Shown here in pieces: positions 41,781-49,802 of a DNA stretch of 64,000 bases. The stretch spans positions 124,001 through 188,000 of the forward strand of contig NZ_AUAR01000002.1 in assembly GCF_000428825.1 (NCBI RefSeq), given 5' to 3'. Both the position numbers and the translations under genes were made by a program. Within the stretch, counting starts at the first letter, position 1, and the number at the start of each line of letters is the position of its first letter. Origin of the DNA: Desulfomicrobium escambiense DSM 10707 (GTDB lineage Bacteria; Desulfobacterota; Desulfovibrionia; Desulfovibrionales; Desulfomicrobiaceae). The notes beneath the pieces were generated by a model. The model was not told where the DNA came from. It ran no database searches and saw nothing but the letters and a program-made list of their open reading frames with translations.

Positions 41781-42550
41781 AGGTCCCTCGTGATTGTTTC
41801 CCCGGCCTGCGTGGCAATCGGCTCGCCCAGCAGAATGCCCACCACCTCGCTGGCCACGTACAGGCCGAACATGCCCGTGAGGTACGAAATGGAGCCGATG
41901 GGCGCCCGCGGACGGCCGCTGACGCCCTGCTCCGGCGCCTCCTCGATGACGGGTTCATTCTTGTTCTGCGCCGCCTCGGTCGAAAAGACGCAGCGCACGC
42001 CGGCCGTCACGCCCCTGCGCCGCAGCCGCTTGCGGATGATCTGGGCCAGGGGGCACATGAAGGACTTGGAAATATCCGCGGCCCTGATCTTCGACGGGTC
42101 GAGCTTGGCCGCCGCGCCCATGCTGGCCACCACTTCCAGCCCTTTTTCACGGGCCGCGACGATGAGGTTGACCTTGGAGTTGACCCCGTCGATGGCGTCC
42201 ACGACCACGTCGAACTGCCCCTCCATCAGCCCGGCCACATTGTCCCCGTCCACGAACTGAATCCGCGCCTCCACGGCGCAGTCCGGGTTGATGTCGAGCA
42301 CCCGCTCCCGCGCCACCTCGGCCTTGGGCCGGCCAATGGTCGAATGCAGGGCGAAAAGCTGGCGGTTGATGTTTGAAGCGCTCACGACATCATGATCGAA
42401 GAGCACCAGGCTCCCCACCCCGGCCCGCGCCAGGGCCTCCACCACATAGGACCCCACGGCCCCCAAACCGAACACGGCCACGGTAGCCCCCTGCAGGCGG
42501 GCCAACCCGTCCTCCCCGATGAGCTGCATGGTCCGGGCGAATCGCATCAT
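41777..42550 (-). CDS. tcdA: tRNA threonylcarbamoyladenosine dehydratase
   Basis: A 257-residue E1-like enzyme that cyclises t6A37 of tRNA to ct6A using ATP. The nucleotide-binding VFGLGAVGSYVVEALARAGVG is near residues 30-50, followed by FDHDVVSASNINRQ, a family hallmark, DAIDGVNSKVNLI, and the catalytic CVFSTEAAQ region. ATG at 42550 has GGAG nine bases upstream; the frame stays open far upstream because it runs antisense to tatD, so that extension is rejected. Followed by the overlapping DUF3750 gene. Confidence 0.92.
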   Translation of the reverse strand: MMRFARTMQLIGEDGLARLQGATVAVFGLGAVGSYVVEALARAGVGSLVLFDHDVVSASNINRQLFALHSTIGRPKAEVARERVLDINPDCAVEARIQFVDGDNVAGLMEGQFDVVVDAIDGVNSKVNLIVAAREKGLEVVASMGAAAKLDPSKIRAADISKSFMCPLAQIIRKRLRRRGVTAGVRCVFSTEAAQNKNEPVIEEAPEQGVSGRPRAPIGSISYLTGMFGLYVASEVVGILLGEPIATQAGETITRDL

Positions 42551-42603
42551 AACTTGTTCTCCAATATAGGGTTCAGGCAGGCACGCAGGCCTGCCCGTAC
42601 GAT

Positions 42604-43422
42604 TCATTCCGCGGTCACGGCCGCACCCTCGCAACATCGGAAAAACAGCCGCGCGTTGGCTGCCGTTCGCGCCGCCACCTCCCCTGGCTCCTCGCCCCGC
42701 AACTCCGCCAGCGCCTCCACCACCATGGGCAAATAGGCCGGCTCGTTGCGCTCGAAATCCACGCCCACGGGCGCGATGGCCGGGCTGTCGGACTCCACCA
42801 GCAGCCTGTCGGGCGAAACCCGTACGCAGGCAGTGCGCGCTTTGCGATTGGCCGTGCGGGTGATGGAGGCGCAGATGGAGATGTGAAAGCCCAGCTTTTC
42901 GAACACGGGCACCATCTCGTGGGACCCGGCATAGGCGTGGAGCATCATGAACGGGGGCCTCTCGTCCATGGCCGCGACCAGATCGGCCAGCCGCCCGAAG
43001 GCCTTGCGGCAGTGGATGGTCACGGGCCGGCCATACCTGGCGGCCAGCGACATCTGGGCCAGGAAGACCTCCTCCTGCTCGCCGTCGTTGCGCTCGGGCA
43101 GGGCGTTGTCCAGCCCGATCTCGCCCACGCCCACGGGATTGGCGGCCACCAGCGCCTCCAGCCGTTCGAGCCATCCCGGCCCCCGCTCGCCCACGTACCA
43201 GGGGTGCAGGCCCAGGGACACGCAGATGTCGGGGTGGCTGCGCCCCAGGCCCAGGACATAGGCCCAGTCGCCCTCGTGGGTGCCGTTGCAGCACATCATG
43301 CGCACCCCGGCGGCCCGGGCCCGGATCAGGGCCGGTTCCAGGGCGTGGCGCAGGAACCCGTCCTGCAGATGGCAGTGGGAGTCCACGAGATCAACGTTGC
43401 CGGACGCGTTCCAGTCGGTCAC
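42604..43422 (-). CDS. TatD-family metal-dependent hydrolase
   Basis: A 272-residue TIM-barrel enzyme. The metal-binding HxH is at residues 16-18 (DSHCHLQ), with GEIGLDN, HCRKAF, HAYAG and the late ESDSPAIAP providing the other ligands. TatD proteins are reported DNases or exonucleases. There is no suitable ATG; GTG at 43422 has AGGGG seven bases upstream and matches the family N-terminus. The frame remains open to 44304 because it is antisense to the sirtuin gene. Divergent from that gene. Confidence 0.9.
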   Translation of the reverse strand: MTDWNASGNVDLVDSHCHLQDGFLRHALEPALIRARAAGVRMMCCNGTHEGDWAYVLGLGRSHPDICVSLGLHPWYVGERGPGWLERLEALVAANPVGVGEIGLDNALPERNDGEQEEVFLAQMSLAARYGRPVTIHCRKAFGRLADLVAAMDERPPFMMLHAYAGSHEMVPVFEKLGFHISICASITRTANRKARTACVRVSPDRLLVESDSPAIAPVGVDFERNEPAYLPMVVEALAELRGEEPGEVAARTAANARLFFRCCEGAAVTAE

Positions 43423-43503
43423 GGAAAAACCCCTGTTTTGCCTTTGCGCACCGCCTGTGCTAGCCATTTCCCATCGGACTCTTCGGCACCGACAGGAGCG
43501 GAC

Positions 43504-44199
43504 ATGCACAGGCGGCACATCGTGGTTCTGACCGGCGCGGGCATCAGCGCCGAGAGCGGCATCCCCACCTTCCGGGGTTCGGGGGGCCTGTGGTTCAAAT
43601 ACCGCATCGAGGACGTGGCCACGCCCGAGGCTTTCGCCCGCGACCCCGCAATGGTGCTGGATTTCTACAACCAACGCAGGGCGCAGCTCGAAAGCGTGCA
43701 GCCCAACCAGGCACATAAGGCCCTTGCCCGTCTGGAGCAAGGGCACAAAGTCAGCGTCGTGACCCAGAACGTGGACGACCTGCACGAACGGGCCGGCTCC
43801 ACGAGCGTGCTGCACCTGCACGGACAGCTCCGGCGCGCACGCAGCACCGTGGCCCCGGACTGGACCATGGACATCGGCTACGGCCCCATCCGCATGGGCG
43901 ACACCTGCCCCCTGGGCAGCCAACTGCGGCCCGACGTGGTCTGGTTCGGCGAGCCCGTGCCGGCCATGGACGAGGCCCGCGACGTGGTCGCCTCGGCCGA
44001 CGTGCTGCTCATCGTCGGCACATCCCTGGGCGTGTACCCGGCCGCGTACCTGGCCCACGACGCCCCGGCCGGGGCCGAGATCATCGTCGTGGACCCCGAG
44101 GCCCGGGAGGAAAGAGTTCCGGGGGCCAGAATCTTCCGGGAAAAAGCCGCCGGGCGCGTACCGCTCCTGGTGGCAGAATTGCTTGAAAACCCCGCCTGA
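43504..44199 (+). CDS. cobB: Sirtuin NAD-dependent deacylase lacking zinc-binding cysteines
   Basis: A 231-residue Sir2-family protein with all NAD and catalytic motifs: GAGISAESGIPTFRG at 11-25, TQNVDDLHERAG at 88-99, and the catalytic histidine 106 in HLHGQL. Tyr55 and Arg58 keep the Y-x-x-R pair that class III sirtuins use for succinyl-lysine. The region that normally holds the zinc tetracysteine (residues 110-145) has one cysteine only (135), so the metal site is lost. AGGAG precedes the ATG. It could reverse acylation of acetyl-CoA synthetase, encoded 18 kb away. Confidence 0.9.
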   Translation: MHRRHIVVLTGAGISAESGIPTFRGSGGLWFKYRIEDVATPEAFARDPAMVLDFYNQRRAQLESVQPNQAHKALARLEQGHKVSVVTQNVDDLHERAGSTSVLHLHGQLRRARSTVAPDWTMDIGYGPIRMGDTCPLGSQLRPDVVWFGEPVPAMDEARDVVASADVLLIVGTSLGVYPAAYLAHDAPAGAEIIVVDPEAREERVPGARIFREKAAGRVPLLVAELLENPA

Positions 44200-44220
44200 C
44201 CACGGCGGAAGGAGAACCAT

Positions 44221-44310
44221 ATGCAGGAACTGCTCTACCTGCTCCTCATCTTCGGCGTCTGGCTCGTGCTGGTCCGATTCGTCTTTCCGAAGATAGGCAT
44301 CCACGGCTGA
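44221..44310 (+). CDS. 29-residue single-helix membrane peptide
   Basis: A very short gene 21 bp after the sirtuin stop, with a good AAGGAG seven bases before ATG. The product MQELLYLLLIFGVWLVLVRF then a basic VFPKIGIHG tail forms one membrane helix with a cytoplasmic or periplasmic stub. The ribosome site and sensible composition support it being real. Function unknown; similar small proteins may act as regulators or assembly factors of membrane complexes. Probably cotranscribed with the sirtuin. Confidence 0.6.
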   Translation: MQELLYLLLIFGVWLVLVRFVFPKIGIHG

Positions 44311-44364
44311 GGCTCCATGCCCAGCGGCTGCAGTTGGCAGCCCAAGGACAAGGATAAGGACAAT

Positions 44365-44766
44365 TCATGATTCGCGCAGCTCGGTCAGAATGAGCCCCAC
44401 GAAGCCGCTGGCCGAGCCGCGATATTCCCAGCCAAGGTGCGTCCCGCAGCCGCGGCACATGGCATAGCGCCATGCGTAGCCCGGAAACCAGGTGAACTCC
44501 GGGGTGAACCCGCCCTCGAAACGGCACCCCGGAGCCGCGGCGAAGCACCCGACCTCGAAGAGGATGCCCGACGGATTGAACAGGGCGTGGCTGTGCTTGC
44601 CGTTCACCTCGACGCGGTCGCGCACGCGGGCCACGGTCTGGCCGCAGGTCCGGCACAGCAGAACCCTGTCCCCGGGCTTGTCGGGGGATGACCTGTCCTG
44701 ATCGGCCAGGACCGGGCTGCGGCCTGGACCGTCGGCACTTCGCAAACAAAGGGGCGACGCGTTCAT
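44365..44766 (-). CDS. CULT-domain (cereblon thalidomide-binding-like) protein
   Basis: A 133-residue soluble protein. Zinc ligands are CRTC at 38-41 and CRGC at 104-107. The tryptophan cage is formed by Trp93, Trp99 and Trp113, with the same 6- and 14-residue spacing as Trp79/85/99 in the Magnetospirillum bacterial cereblon homologue. HSHALFNPSGILFEVGCF, FTWFPGYAWRYAMC and HLGWEY are family motifs. In eukaryotes the domain is the substrate and thalidomide-binding part of cereblon, recognising C-terminal cyclic imides; the bacterial role is unknown. The first 30 residues are not conserved-looking, so the start may be later. Convergent with the sirtuin/small-peptide unit. Confidence 0.85.
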   Translation of the reverse strand: MNASPLCLRSADGPGRSPVLADQDRSSPDKPGDRVLLCRTCGQTVARVRDRVEVNGKHSHALFNPSGILFEVGCFAAAPGCRFEGGFTPEFTWFPGYAWRYAMCRGCGTHLGWEYRGSASGFVGLILTELRES

Positions 44767-44810
44767 GCCGGGAAGGTACCCCGGACGCCCCCGAAAGCAA
44801 AGAGGACCGC

Positions 44811-45269
44811 ATGAACATGCTCGCCGTGCGCACGGCCCAGGCCAGCCTGGCCGCGCGCATCTTCGAATCCCTCAGGAACGCGGTCGGTGCGGACCGGGCC
44901 CGCGCCCTGCTGGCCGAGGCCGTCGAAAACGACGCCCGCTGCGCAGGCGCCGCATTCGCGCGCCTCGCCTTGCAGGCACCGAGCCTCGCGCACTTCGCCA
45001 CGGTTTTGGAACGCTGGCGCGAAGGCGGCGCCCTGACCATCGAGAACGTGGCCCTGACAGGGGACTCGCTTTCCTTCGCCGTTGCGGACTGCGCGTACGC
45101 CCGCGCCTACGCGGACATGGGTCTCGACCCCGAGTTGGGTTTCATCCTGTCCTGCTGCCGGGACGAGCCCTTTGCCCACGGGTACAGCCACCGGCTGTCC
45201 ATGGAGCGCTCCCGAACCATCATGCAGGGAGCTCCAGCCTGCCTTTTCACCTTCACCTGGGCCGGGTGA
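44811..45269 (+). CDS. L-2-amino-thiazoline-4-carboxylic acid hydrolase-like protein
   Basis: A 152-residue cytoplasmic protein with the ATC-hydrolase family pattern: a helical N-terminus, WREGGALTIENVALTGDSLSF, CAYARAYADMG, then LGFILSCCRDEPFAHGYS and a C-terminal LFTFTW. Characterised relatives hydrolyse a cyclic thiazoline to cysteine derivatives, and many members are of unknown substrate. The double cysteine and histidine in the SCCRDEPFAHGY stretch are likely active-site residues. Start set by AGAGGA before the ATG. Divergent from the CULT gene by 44 bp. Confidence 0.75.
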   Translation: MNMLAVRTAQASLAARIFESLRNAVGADRARALLAEAVENDARCAGAAFARLALQAPSLAHFATVLERWREGGALTIENVALTGDSLSFAVADCAYARAYADMGLDPELGFILSCCRDEPFAHGYSHRLSMERSRTIMQGAPACLFTFTWAG

Positions 45270-45886
45270 CCAGCTCTCCCGGCCCGCCCCCTTCACGCCC
45301 CCGCGCTTTCGTCCGGCCCGGACGACAGGCGAACCTCATGGTGCCTTCATGTCCACGAACACTGTCTTGTCGAAAAAAAATCATATAAAAACAGGCCGCT
45401 GTCTTTATTTTGAACAATTCGCACAGATTCGTTTGCCCTGACTCGGGCAAGCACGACGATCTCAGGCGCTGTTCAGATCGGATGTGCGGAAACATGTGCC
45501 GAAAAATGTTCGCAACATGTTCCTTGCCCGAATCCGTCAAAATTCCCCGATCCGGCCCCATGAAAATGCGCGCGACCCTTATACCGGACGCAATCGTGAA
45601 ACGGAGAACAGCGAAACGAACATTGAATACTTTTTAATTTCATAATGTTATTTTATTTATGCACAAAATGCACAGCTCGTTCACACACCCTGCGGAGTTG
45701 TTCACAGGGGTGTTTGCCGAATGTTCGTAACGTGTTCGAAAGCAGGGCTGCCGTGTTCCGAAAACGCCGCTCCGACGGCCCGCCCGTTTCCGCACACGAT
45801 CCGCACAACATCGGCTGCCGCACAGACGAAAAAGGCCGCCCCCCGGACAGGGAGCGGCCTGCTGGACCACTGTGGAGAGAGAAGGG
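45270..45886. other. 617-bp gene-free region with direct repeats
   Basis: No credible gene. It is AT-rich at 45630-45665. ATGTTC-N5-TGTTC-type elements occur at 45506-45522 and 45721-45737, 15 of 17 bases the same. A TTGCCctgactcGGGCAA hairpin lies near 45432-45449. Two TTCACA-containing boxes near 45680 and 45701 weakly resemble DnaA boxes. A terminator for the MscS gene occupies 45829-45860. Confidence 0.5.
45829..45860 (-). terminator. Terminator after the MscS-family gene
   Basis: On the minus strand AGGCCGC pairs with GCGGCCT, followed by TTTTT; it lies 26 bp after the stop codon. Confidence 0.8.
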
Positions 45887-48226
45887 TCAGTCTCCGCTTT
45901 TGACCCGCATCACCCCGTCGCCGGGGCGCATGTGCACGTCCATCTGCGGGAAGGGGATTTCCACGCCGTGCTCGCGGAACCTTGCGTCGATGGCCTCCCG
46001 GATCTCGGAACAGGTCGACAGCCCCAAGTCCACGTGCCGCACCCAGAAGCGCAGGATGAAATCCAGGGAACTGGCCCCGAAATCGTTGAAGATGACCCAG
46101 GGCTCGGGGGTCGACAGGACTGCGGGATGTTCCTGGGCGACTTCCAGCATGATCTTTTTGACCCGCTGCACGTCGGAACCGTAGGCCACGCCGACCATCA
46201 CATCGCGGCGGATGCGCACGTCGTTGCGGTGGGTCCAGTTGGTGACCTGGTTGGCGATGAGGGTCGAATTGGGCAGGAATATCTTGGCGTTCTCGAAGGT
46301 CTGGACCTCGGTGTTGCGGATGTTCACGCTCATGACCTTGGCCCACACGCCGTTCACCTCGATGATGTCGCCGGGCTGAATGGCGCGGTCGAAGAGGAGG
46401 ATGAGGCCGCTGATGAAGTTGCTGATGATGGTCTGCATGCCGAAGCCGATGCCCACGGACAGGCCGCCGGCGATGACCGCGAAGTTGTTCAGGCTGATGC
46501 CGAGCAGGTTCAAACTGACCAGGCCGTAGAGCATCCACAGGCAGTAGATGCCGATGCGCTGCAGGGAGGCAGCCGCGCCGTGGTCGATGTTCTTGCCGCG
46601 CAGGTTCTCGCTGTCGAGGATCGTCTTCCAGGCCATGGCCAGGGAGCGGACCACCTGGAAGAGCAGCAGGACCACGCCCAGACGCATGAAGTTGAAGGAG
46701 AAGTCGCCCCAGTTGAGCTCCAGGGAGGACAGCTTCTCCACGAGGGCGTTGGTGCCCAGATTGACGTTGACCCAGGCCATGATGCCGATGATCACGGCCA
46801 GCCAGACCAGAAGCGTCAGGAAGGTCATGGCCAGGTCCGCGACCAGGGCGCGCCAACCGCGCTTGTCGAGCTTCTCGACCACAACCCGCACCACACTCGT
46901 GGCGCCAATGGCCAGCTGCACCGCCAGGGCCAGCACGCCCCACATGGTGCTGGCCAGTACGGCCAGATTGCCCCAGCCGAGCACGGCCACGGCCACGAGG
47001 ACGGCCAGTACGTACGGGTGCACACGTCTGACGAAACGCTCATATTTGAGCTCAGGCCGGATCATGCCGAAGAAGAGACTGCTGAGCACCAGCAGACCGA
47101 CCCAGGCCAGGTGTTCCAGCCATAGCGGCAGCCGCAGCAGATCCAGGATCGACACGCTCAGGGACAGGAAGACCAGGGGCAGCAGGGGCTGGATGGTGTC
47201 CTTCTGCAGGATGCCCCGCACGTTGCGGAAGACCCAGGCCAGGGCCTGCACGCCCAGAAGCATGAGCACATGGGTGAAGACCAGGAGCAGAGACGTCTGC
47301 TTGACCTTGCCGGAGAAAAAGGCGGCCAGCAGGGAAAGGGCCAGGGAAAGGCAGAGAATGGCCACGGCCGAGGTCAGGCGGCCGCCGGCGTGAGCGTTCT
47401 CGAACACGCCCGACAGGAAACGGTACGAGATGAAGCCGATGAAGACGAAAGGCAGCCAGAAAAGAACGAAGGTTCCGGCCCAATCGCCGGCATCGCCGGC
47501 CAGGGAGTACTGGCTGAAGAAGAAGGACTTCAGGTTCGCGAACCAGTCGGCCAACTCCTTGCCGACATCGGCTCCGGACTGCGGGAGCATGCGGAACTCC
47601 GCACCGTCCAGGAATTCCGCCCGCCAGATGAGCGGCAGCTGGGTCTCGAAGGTGGTGATCCACTCCACCGTGGCGCTGAGAATTTCACTCGTCTGCGCGT
47701 TGATCTTGTCCACCTGGCCCTGGACTCCCTTGAGCTTCTGACCGACGGCGGCCACGCTTTTGCGGATGGTCTGCACATCCTGGCGCACACCCTTGTCCAT
47801 GCCGTTCGACCACTTGCGCTCCAGGTCCTCCTCCAGAGACTGGATGGTGACTGCCTTGGCCGCGAGTTCCTTGGACAGGGCCTCCAGAGGCTGCATGTCC
47901 TTGGTCAGGGTCAGCTGCAGGTACTTGGCCTCGGCCAGGGCTACGCGCATGTCGTAGGGGTTGGTCTTGACCATGCGGGCCATGATCTCGAGCATCTTCA
48001 GCCTGCCGCGCGCGGTGTCCAGGGCGGCCGAAAAGGCCGCCTCCCGGCTGGCCAACTGCTCCTGCAGGCCTTCGACGTCCTGCTGCAAGCTCTCCACGTC
48101 CTGGGCTTTGGACTGGAAAAAGGAGGACAGAACCGCGCTCTCGGGTGCGGGCTGGGATTCCGCCGCCGCGCCCGGCCCGGGAAGACAGAGAAGCAGCAAA
48201 ACGGACAGGATGACGATCTTCTTCAT
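45887..48226 (-). CDS. Large MscS-family mechanosensitive channel
   Basis: A 779-residue inner-membrane protein. It has a signal peptide (residues 1-22), a predicted periplasmic coiled-coil region to about residue 220, several extra membrane helices, and a C-terminal MscS core with the pore helix VIAGGLSVGIGFGMQTIISNF and GDIIEVNGVWAKV. The layout resembles MscK/MscM or DUF3772-type channels, which open on osmotic downshock. The first codons are preceded by AAGGG. It follows the M48 gene on the same strand but each has its own terminator. Confidence 0.9.
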   Translation of the reverse strand: MKKIVILSVLLLLCLPGPGAAAESQPAPESAVLSSFFQSKAQDVESLQQDVEGLQEQLASREAAFSAALDTARGRLKMLEIMARMVKTNPYDMRVALAEAKYLQLTLTKDMQPLEALSKELAAKAVTIQSLEEDLERKWSNGMDKGVRQDVQTIRKSVAAVGQKLKGVQGQVDKINAQTSEILSATVEWITTFETQLPLIWRAEFLDGAEFRMLPQSGADVGKELADWFANLKSFFFSQYSLAGDAGDWAGTFVLFWLPFVFIGFISYRFLSGVFENAHAGGRLTSAVAILCLSLALSLLAAFFSGKVKQTSLLLVFTHVLMLLGVQALAWVFRNVRGILQKDTIQPLLPLVFLSLSVSILDLLRLPLWLEHLAWVGLLVLSSLFFGMIRPELKYERFVRRVHPYVLAVLVAVAVLGWGNLAVLASTMWGVLALAVQLAIGATSVVRVVVEKLDKRGWRALVADLAMTFLTLLVWLAVIIGIMAWVNVNLGTNALVEKLSSLELNWGDFSFNFMRLGVVLLLFQVVRSLAMAWKTILDSENLRGKNIDHGAAASLQRIGIYCLWMLYGLVSLNLLGISLNNFAVIAGGLSVGIGFGMQTIISNFISGLILLFDRAIQPGDIIEVNGVWAKVMSVNIRNTEVQTFENAKIFLPNSTLIANQVTNWTHRNDVRIRRDVMVGVAYGSDVQRVKKIMLEVAQEHPAVLSTPEPWVIFNDFGASSLDFILRFWVRHVDLGLSTCSEIREAIDARFREHGVEIPFPQMDVHMRPGDGVMRVKSGD

Positions 48227-48244
48227 ATGCGCCCTTACTGAAAC

Positions 48245-48271
48245 AAAAAGGCCACCCGTCCCCGGATGGCC
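48245..48271 (-). terminator. Terminator after the M48 peptidase gene
   Basis: On the minus strand GGCCATCC pairs with GGGTGGCC across a six-base loop, then TTTTTGTTT; 24 bp after the stop. Confidence 0.82.
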
Positions 48272-48294
48272 TGTCCGGATGTTCGTTTTCGTGA

Positions 48295-49629
48295 TTACAG
48301 GTATCCCCAGGTCTTGAGCCTGGAGTAGGCGTGCTGGGCCATCTCGCCCTGGCGCACGACCTTCAGGTAGCGTTGGTATTCCTGCGCCGCGTTCTGCTTG
48401 TCCTTCATGCCTTCGTAGGAAAACCCCTTGAAAAAGACCGTGGTCGGGTTGCCGGGAAGCATGCGTTCATAGGCCGCGAAGTCGGCCAGGGCCGCGGAGT
48501 AGTTCTTGGCCATGATGGAGGCCACGCCGTGCACGTGCTGGGCCTGGGCCTCGGTCGGGTAGACCCGGCGCGCCCTGTCCGCGTAGTCAGCGGCCTTGGC
48601 GGCATTCTTGAGGGCGACCTGGCACTTGGCCATCATGACCAGCCCCGCGTAGTCGTTGGGGGAAAGCCTGAGCCCTTCGGCATACCGGCCCTCGGCCGCG
48701 TCGTAGGACTTGGCGGCCATGGCCTTGTCGCCTTCCTGGAAAAGCTTGAACATGGGCGCGAGCTTGCGCAGCCCGGCCGTGGAAGCCATGTAGCGCTCCT
48801 TGTTGAGCGGCAGGTTCAGCCGGTCCCCGAAACTGGTCCGGGCCCGGTTCACGGCCGTCTGATAGCGCTCCTCGCTCATGGGGTGGGAGGAGAACATGGC
48901 CTCGATGGCGCTCGGCTGACGCTTGCCCATGGAGCGCAGGACGTCCATGAGGCCGACCATGCCTTGAGGGGAGTACCCGGCACCGACCATGTACTCCATG
49001 CCCAGCTCGTCGGCCTGGCGTTCGTCCTCGCGGCTGTACTTGGCCAGCAGCAGGCTCGCGCCGAGCCCCCCCACGCTTCCGGTCAGGTTGCCCAGGGTCT
49101 GGCTGGCGGCTCCGGCGATGAGGGAGGCCCCGCCCACCAGGGCGCCCAGGAGCTTGCTCGTGGACATGCGCGCCGCCGTGTGGCGGGCGTTGACGTGGCC
49201 GAGTTCGTGACCGATGAGCCCGGCCAGTTCGGCCTCGTTGTCCAACTCGGCCAGAATGCCGCGCGTGATGGCGATGCTCCCGCCGGGGAAGGCGTAGGCG
49301 TTGGCGTAGGTCGCGTTGACCACGCTGAACCTGTAGGGCATCTGCGGCCGGTGCGTGACCCGGGCCAAGGAGGCGCCGACGCCGGCCACGTAGGCGTTCA
49401 GCCCCGCGTCCTGGGAAACGCCGTAATCGGACGAGAACTGGTGGGGAGAGTTGACCTTGTCGACCTGGATCTCCTCGCCCTCGCCCACGAGCATGAGCTG
49501 GCTCTGCCCGGTCACGGGGTTGGCCGCGCAGCCCGCGGCCGTGGATACGGCAGCCAGGGCGGCGAGCTTCATGAAGTCGCGGCGGGTCAGGGTGCCCCGG
49601 TAGGCACGGTCGTCAAAAATCGAGGTCAT
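48295..49629 (-). CDS. M48-family metalloprotease lipoprotein with TPR-like C-terminus
   Basis: A 444-residue exported protease. The N-terminus has a twin-arginine-like TRRDFMK and a lipobox ending in AAGC, so it may be a Tat-exported lipoprotein. The zinc motif is HELGH (LIGHELGHVNARH), with the third ligand glutamate in EDERQADELG. Residues beyond about 290 contain helical repeats (KSYDAAEGRYAEGLRLSPNDYAG; ADFAAYERMLPGNP) of TPR type. Similar to BepA/LoiP-type outer-membrane quality-control proteases. AGGAGG precedes the ATG at 49629; earlier ATGs give an implausible N-terminus. Confidence 0.92.
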   Translation of the reverse strand: MTSIFDDRAYRGTLTRRDFMKLAALAAVSTAAGCAANPVTGQSQLMLVGEGEEIQVDKVNSPHQFSSDYGVSQDAGLNAYVAGVGASLARVTHRPQMPYRFSVVNATYANAYAFPGGSIAITRGILAELDNEAELAGLIGHELGHVNARHTAARMSTSKLLGALVGGASLIAGAASQTLGNLTGSVGGLGASLLLAKYSREDERQADELGMEYMVGAGYSPQGMVGLMDVLRSMGKRQPSAIEAMFSSHPMSEERYQTAVNRARTSFGDRLNLPLNKERYMASTAGLRKLAPMFKLFQEGDKAMAAKSYDAAEGRYAEGLRLSPNDYAGLVMMAKCQVALKNAAKAADYADRARRVYPTEAQAQHVHGVASIMAKNYSAALADFAAYERMLPGNPTTVFFKGFSYEGMKDKQNAAQEYQRYLKVVRQGEMAQHAYSRLKTWGYL

Positions 49630-49765
49630 GGTCGCCTCCTGCGCAAACTGTTGAACCCGCCTTCTACACCACCCCACCGCAGGCTGACAACCCGCCCCGC
49701 CCGCCCCTGGGACGCGGAGCGCCTTCTGCATTTCGCCCTTGACGCGGCCGCGCGGAAGTTTCAAA

Positions 49766-49789
49766 CAAGCAATTGAAACAAGTATTTGA
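49766..49789 (+). promoter_or_regulatory. Candidate operator upstream of the TetR gene
   Basis: Two direct units CAAGCAATTGA (49766-49776) and CAAGTATTTGA (49779-49789), 13 bp apart, within a stretch bounded by TCAAA and TTTGA. It lies 14 bp before the TetR start, where autoregulation is expected. Confidence 0.45.
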
Positions 49790-49802
49790 TTCTGGAGAAC
49801 CG

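Noticed and set aside
41777-43294. 505-codon version of the TcdA frame
   Set aside because: The added N-terminal half is antisense to tatD and has no TcdA homology; the ribosome site supports the start at 42550.
45630-45710. Replication origin or dif site
   Set aside because: An AT-rich core and TTCACA boxes are present, but none matches a DnaA box or the dif arms closely enough, and dnaA is not in the window.
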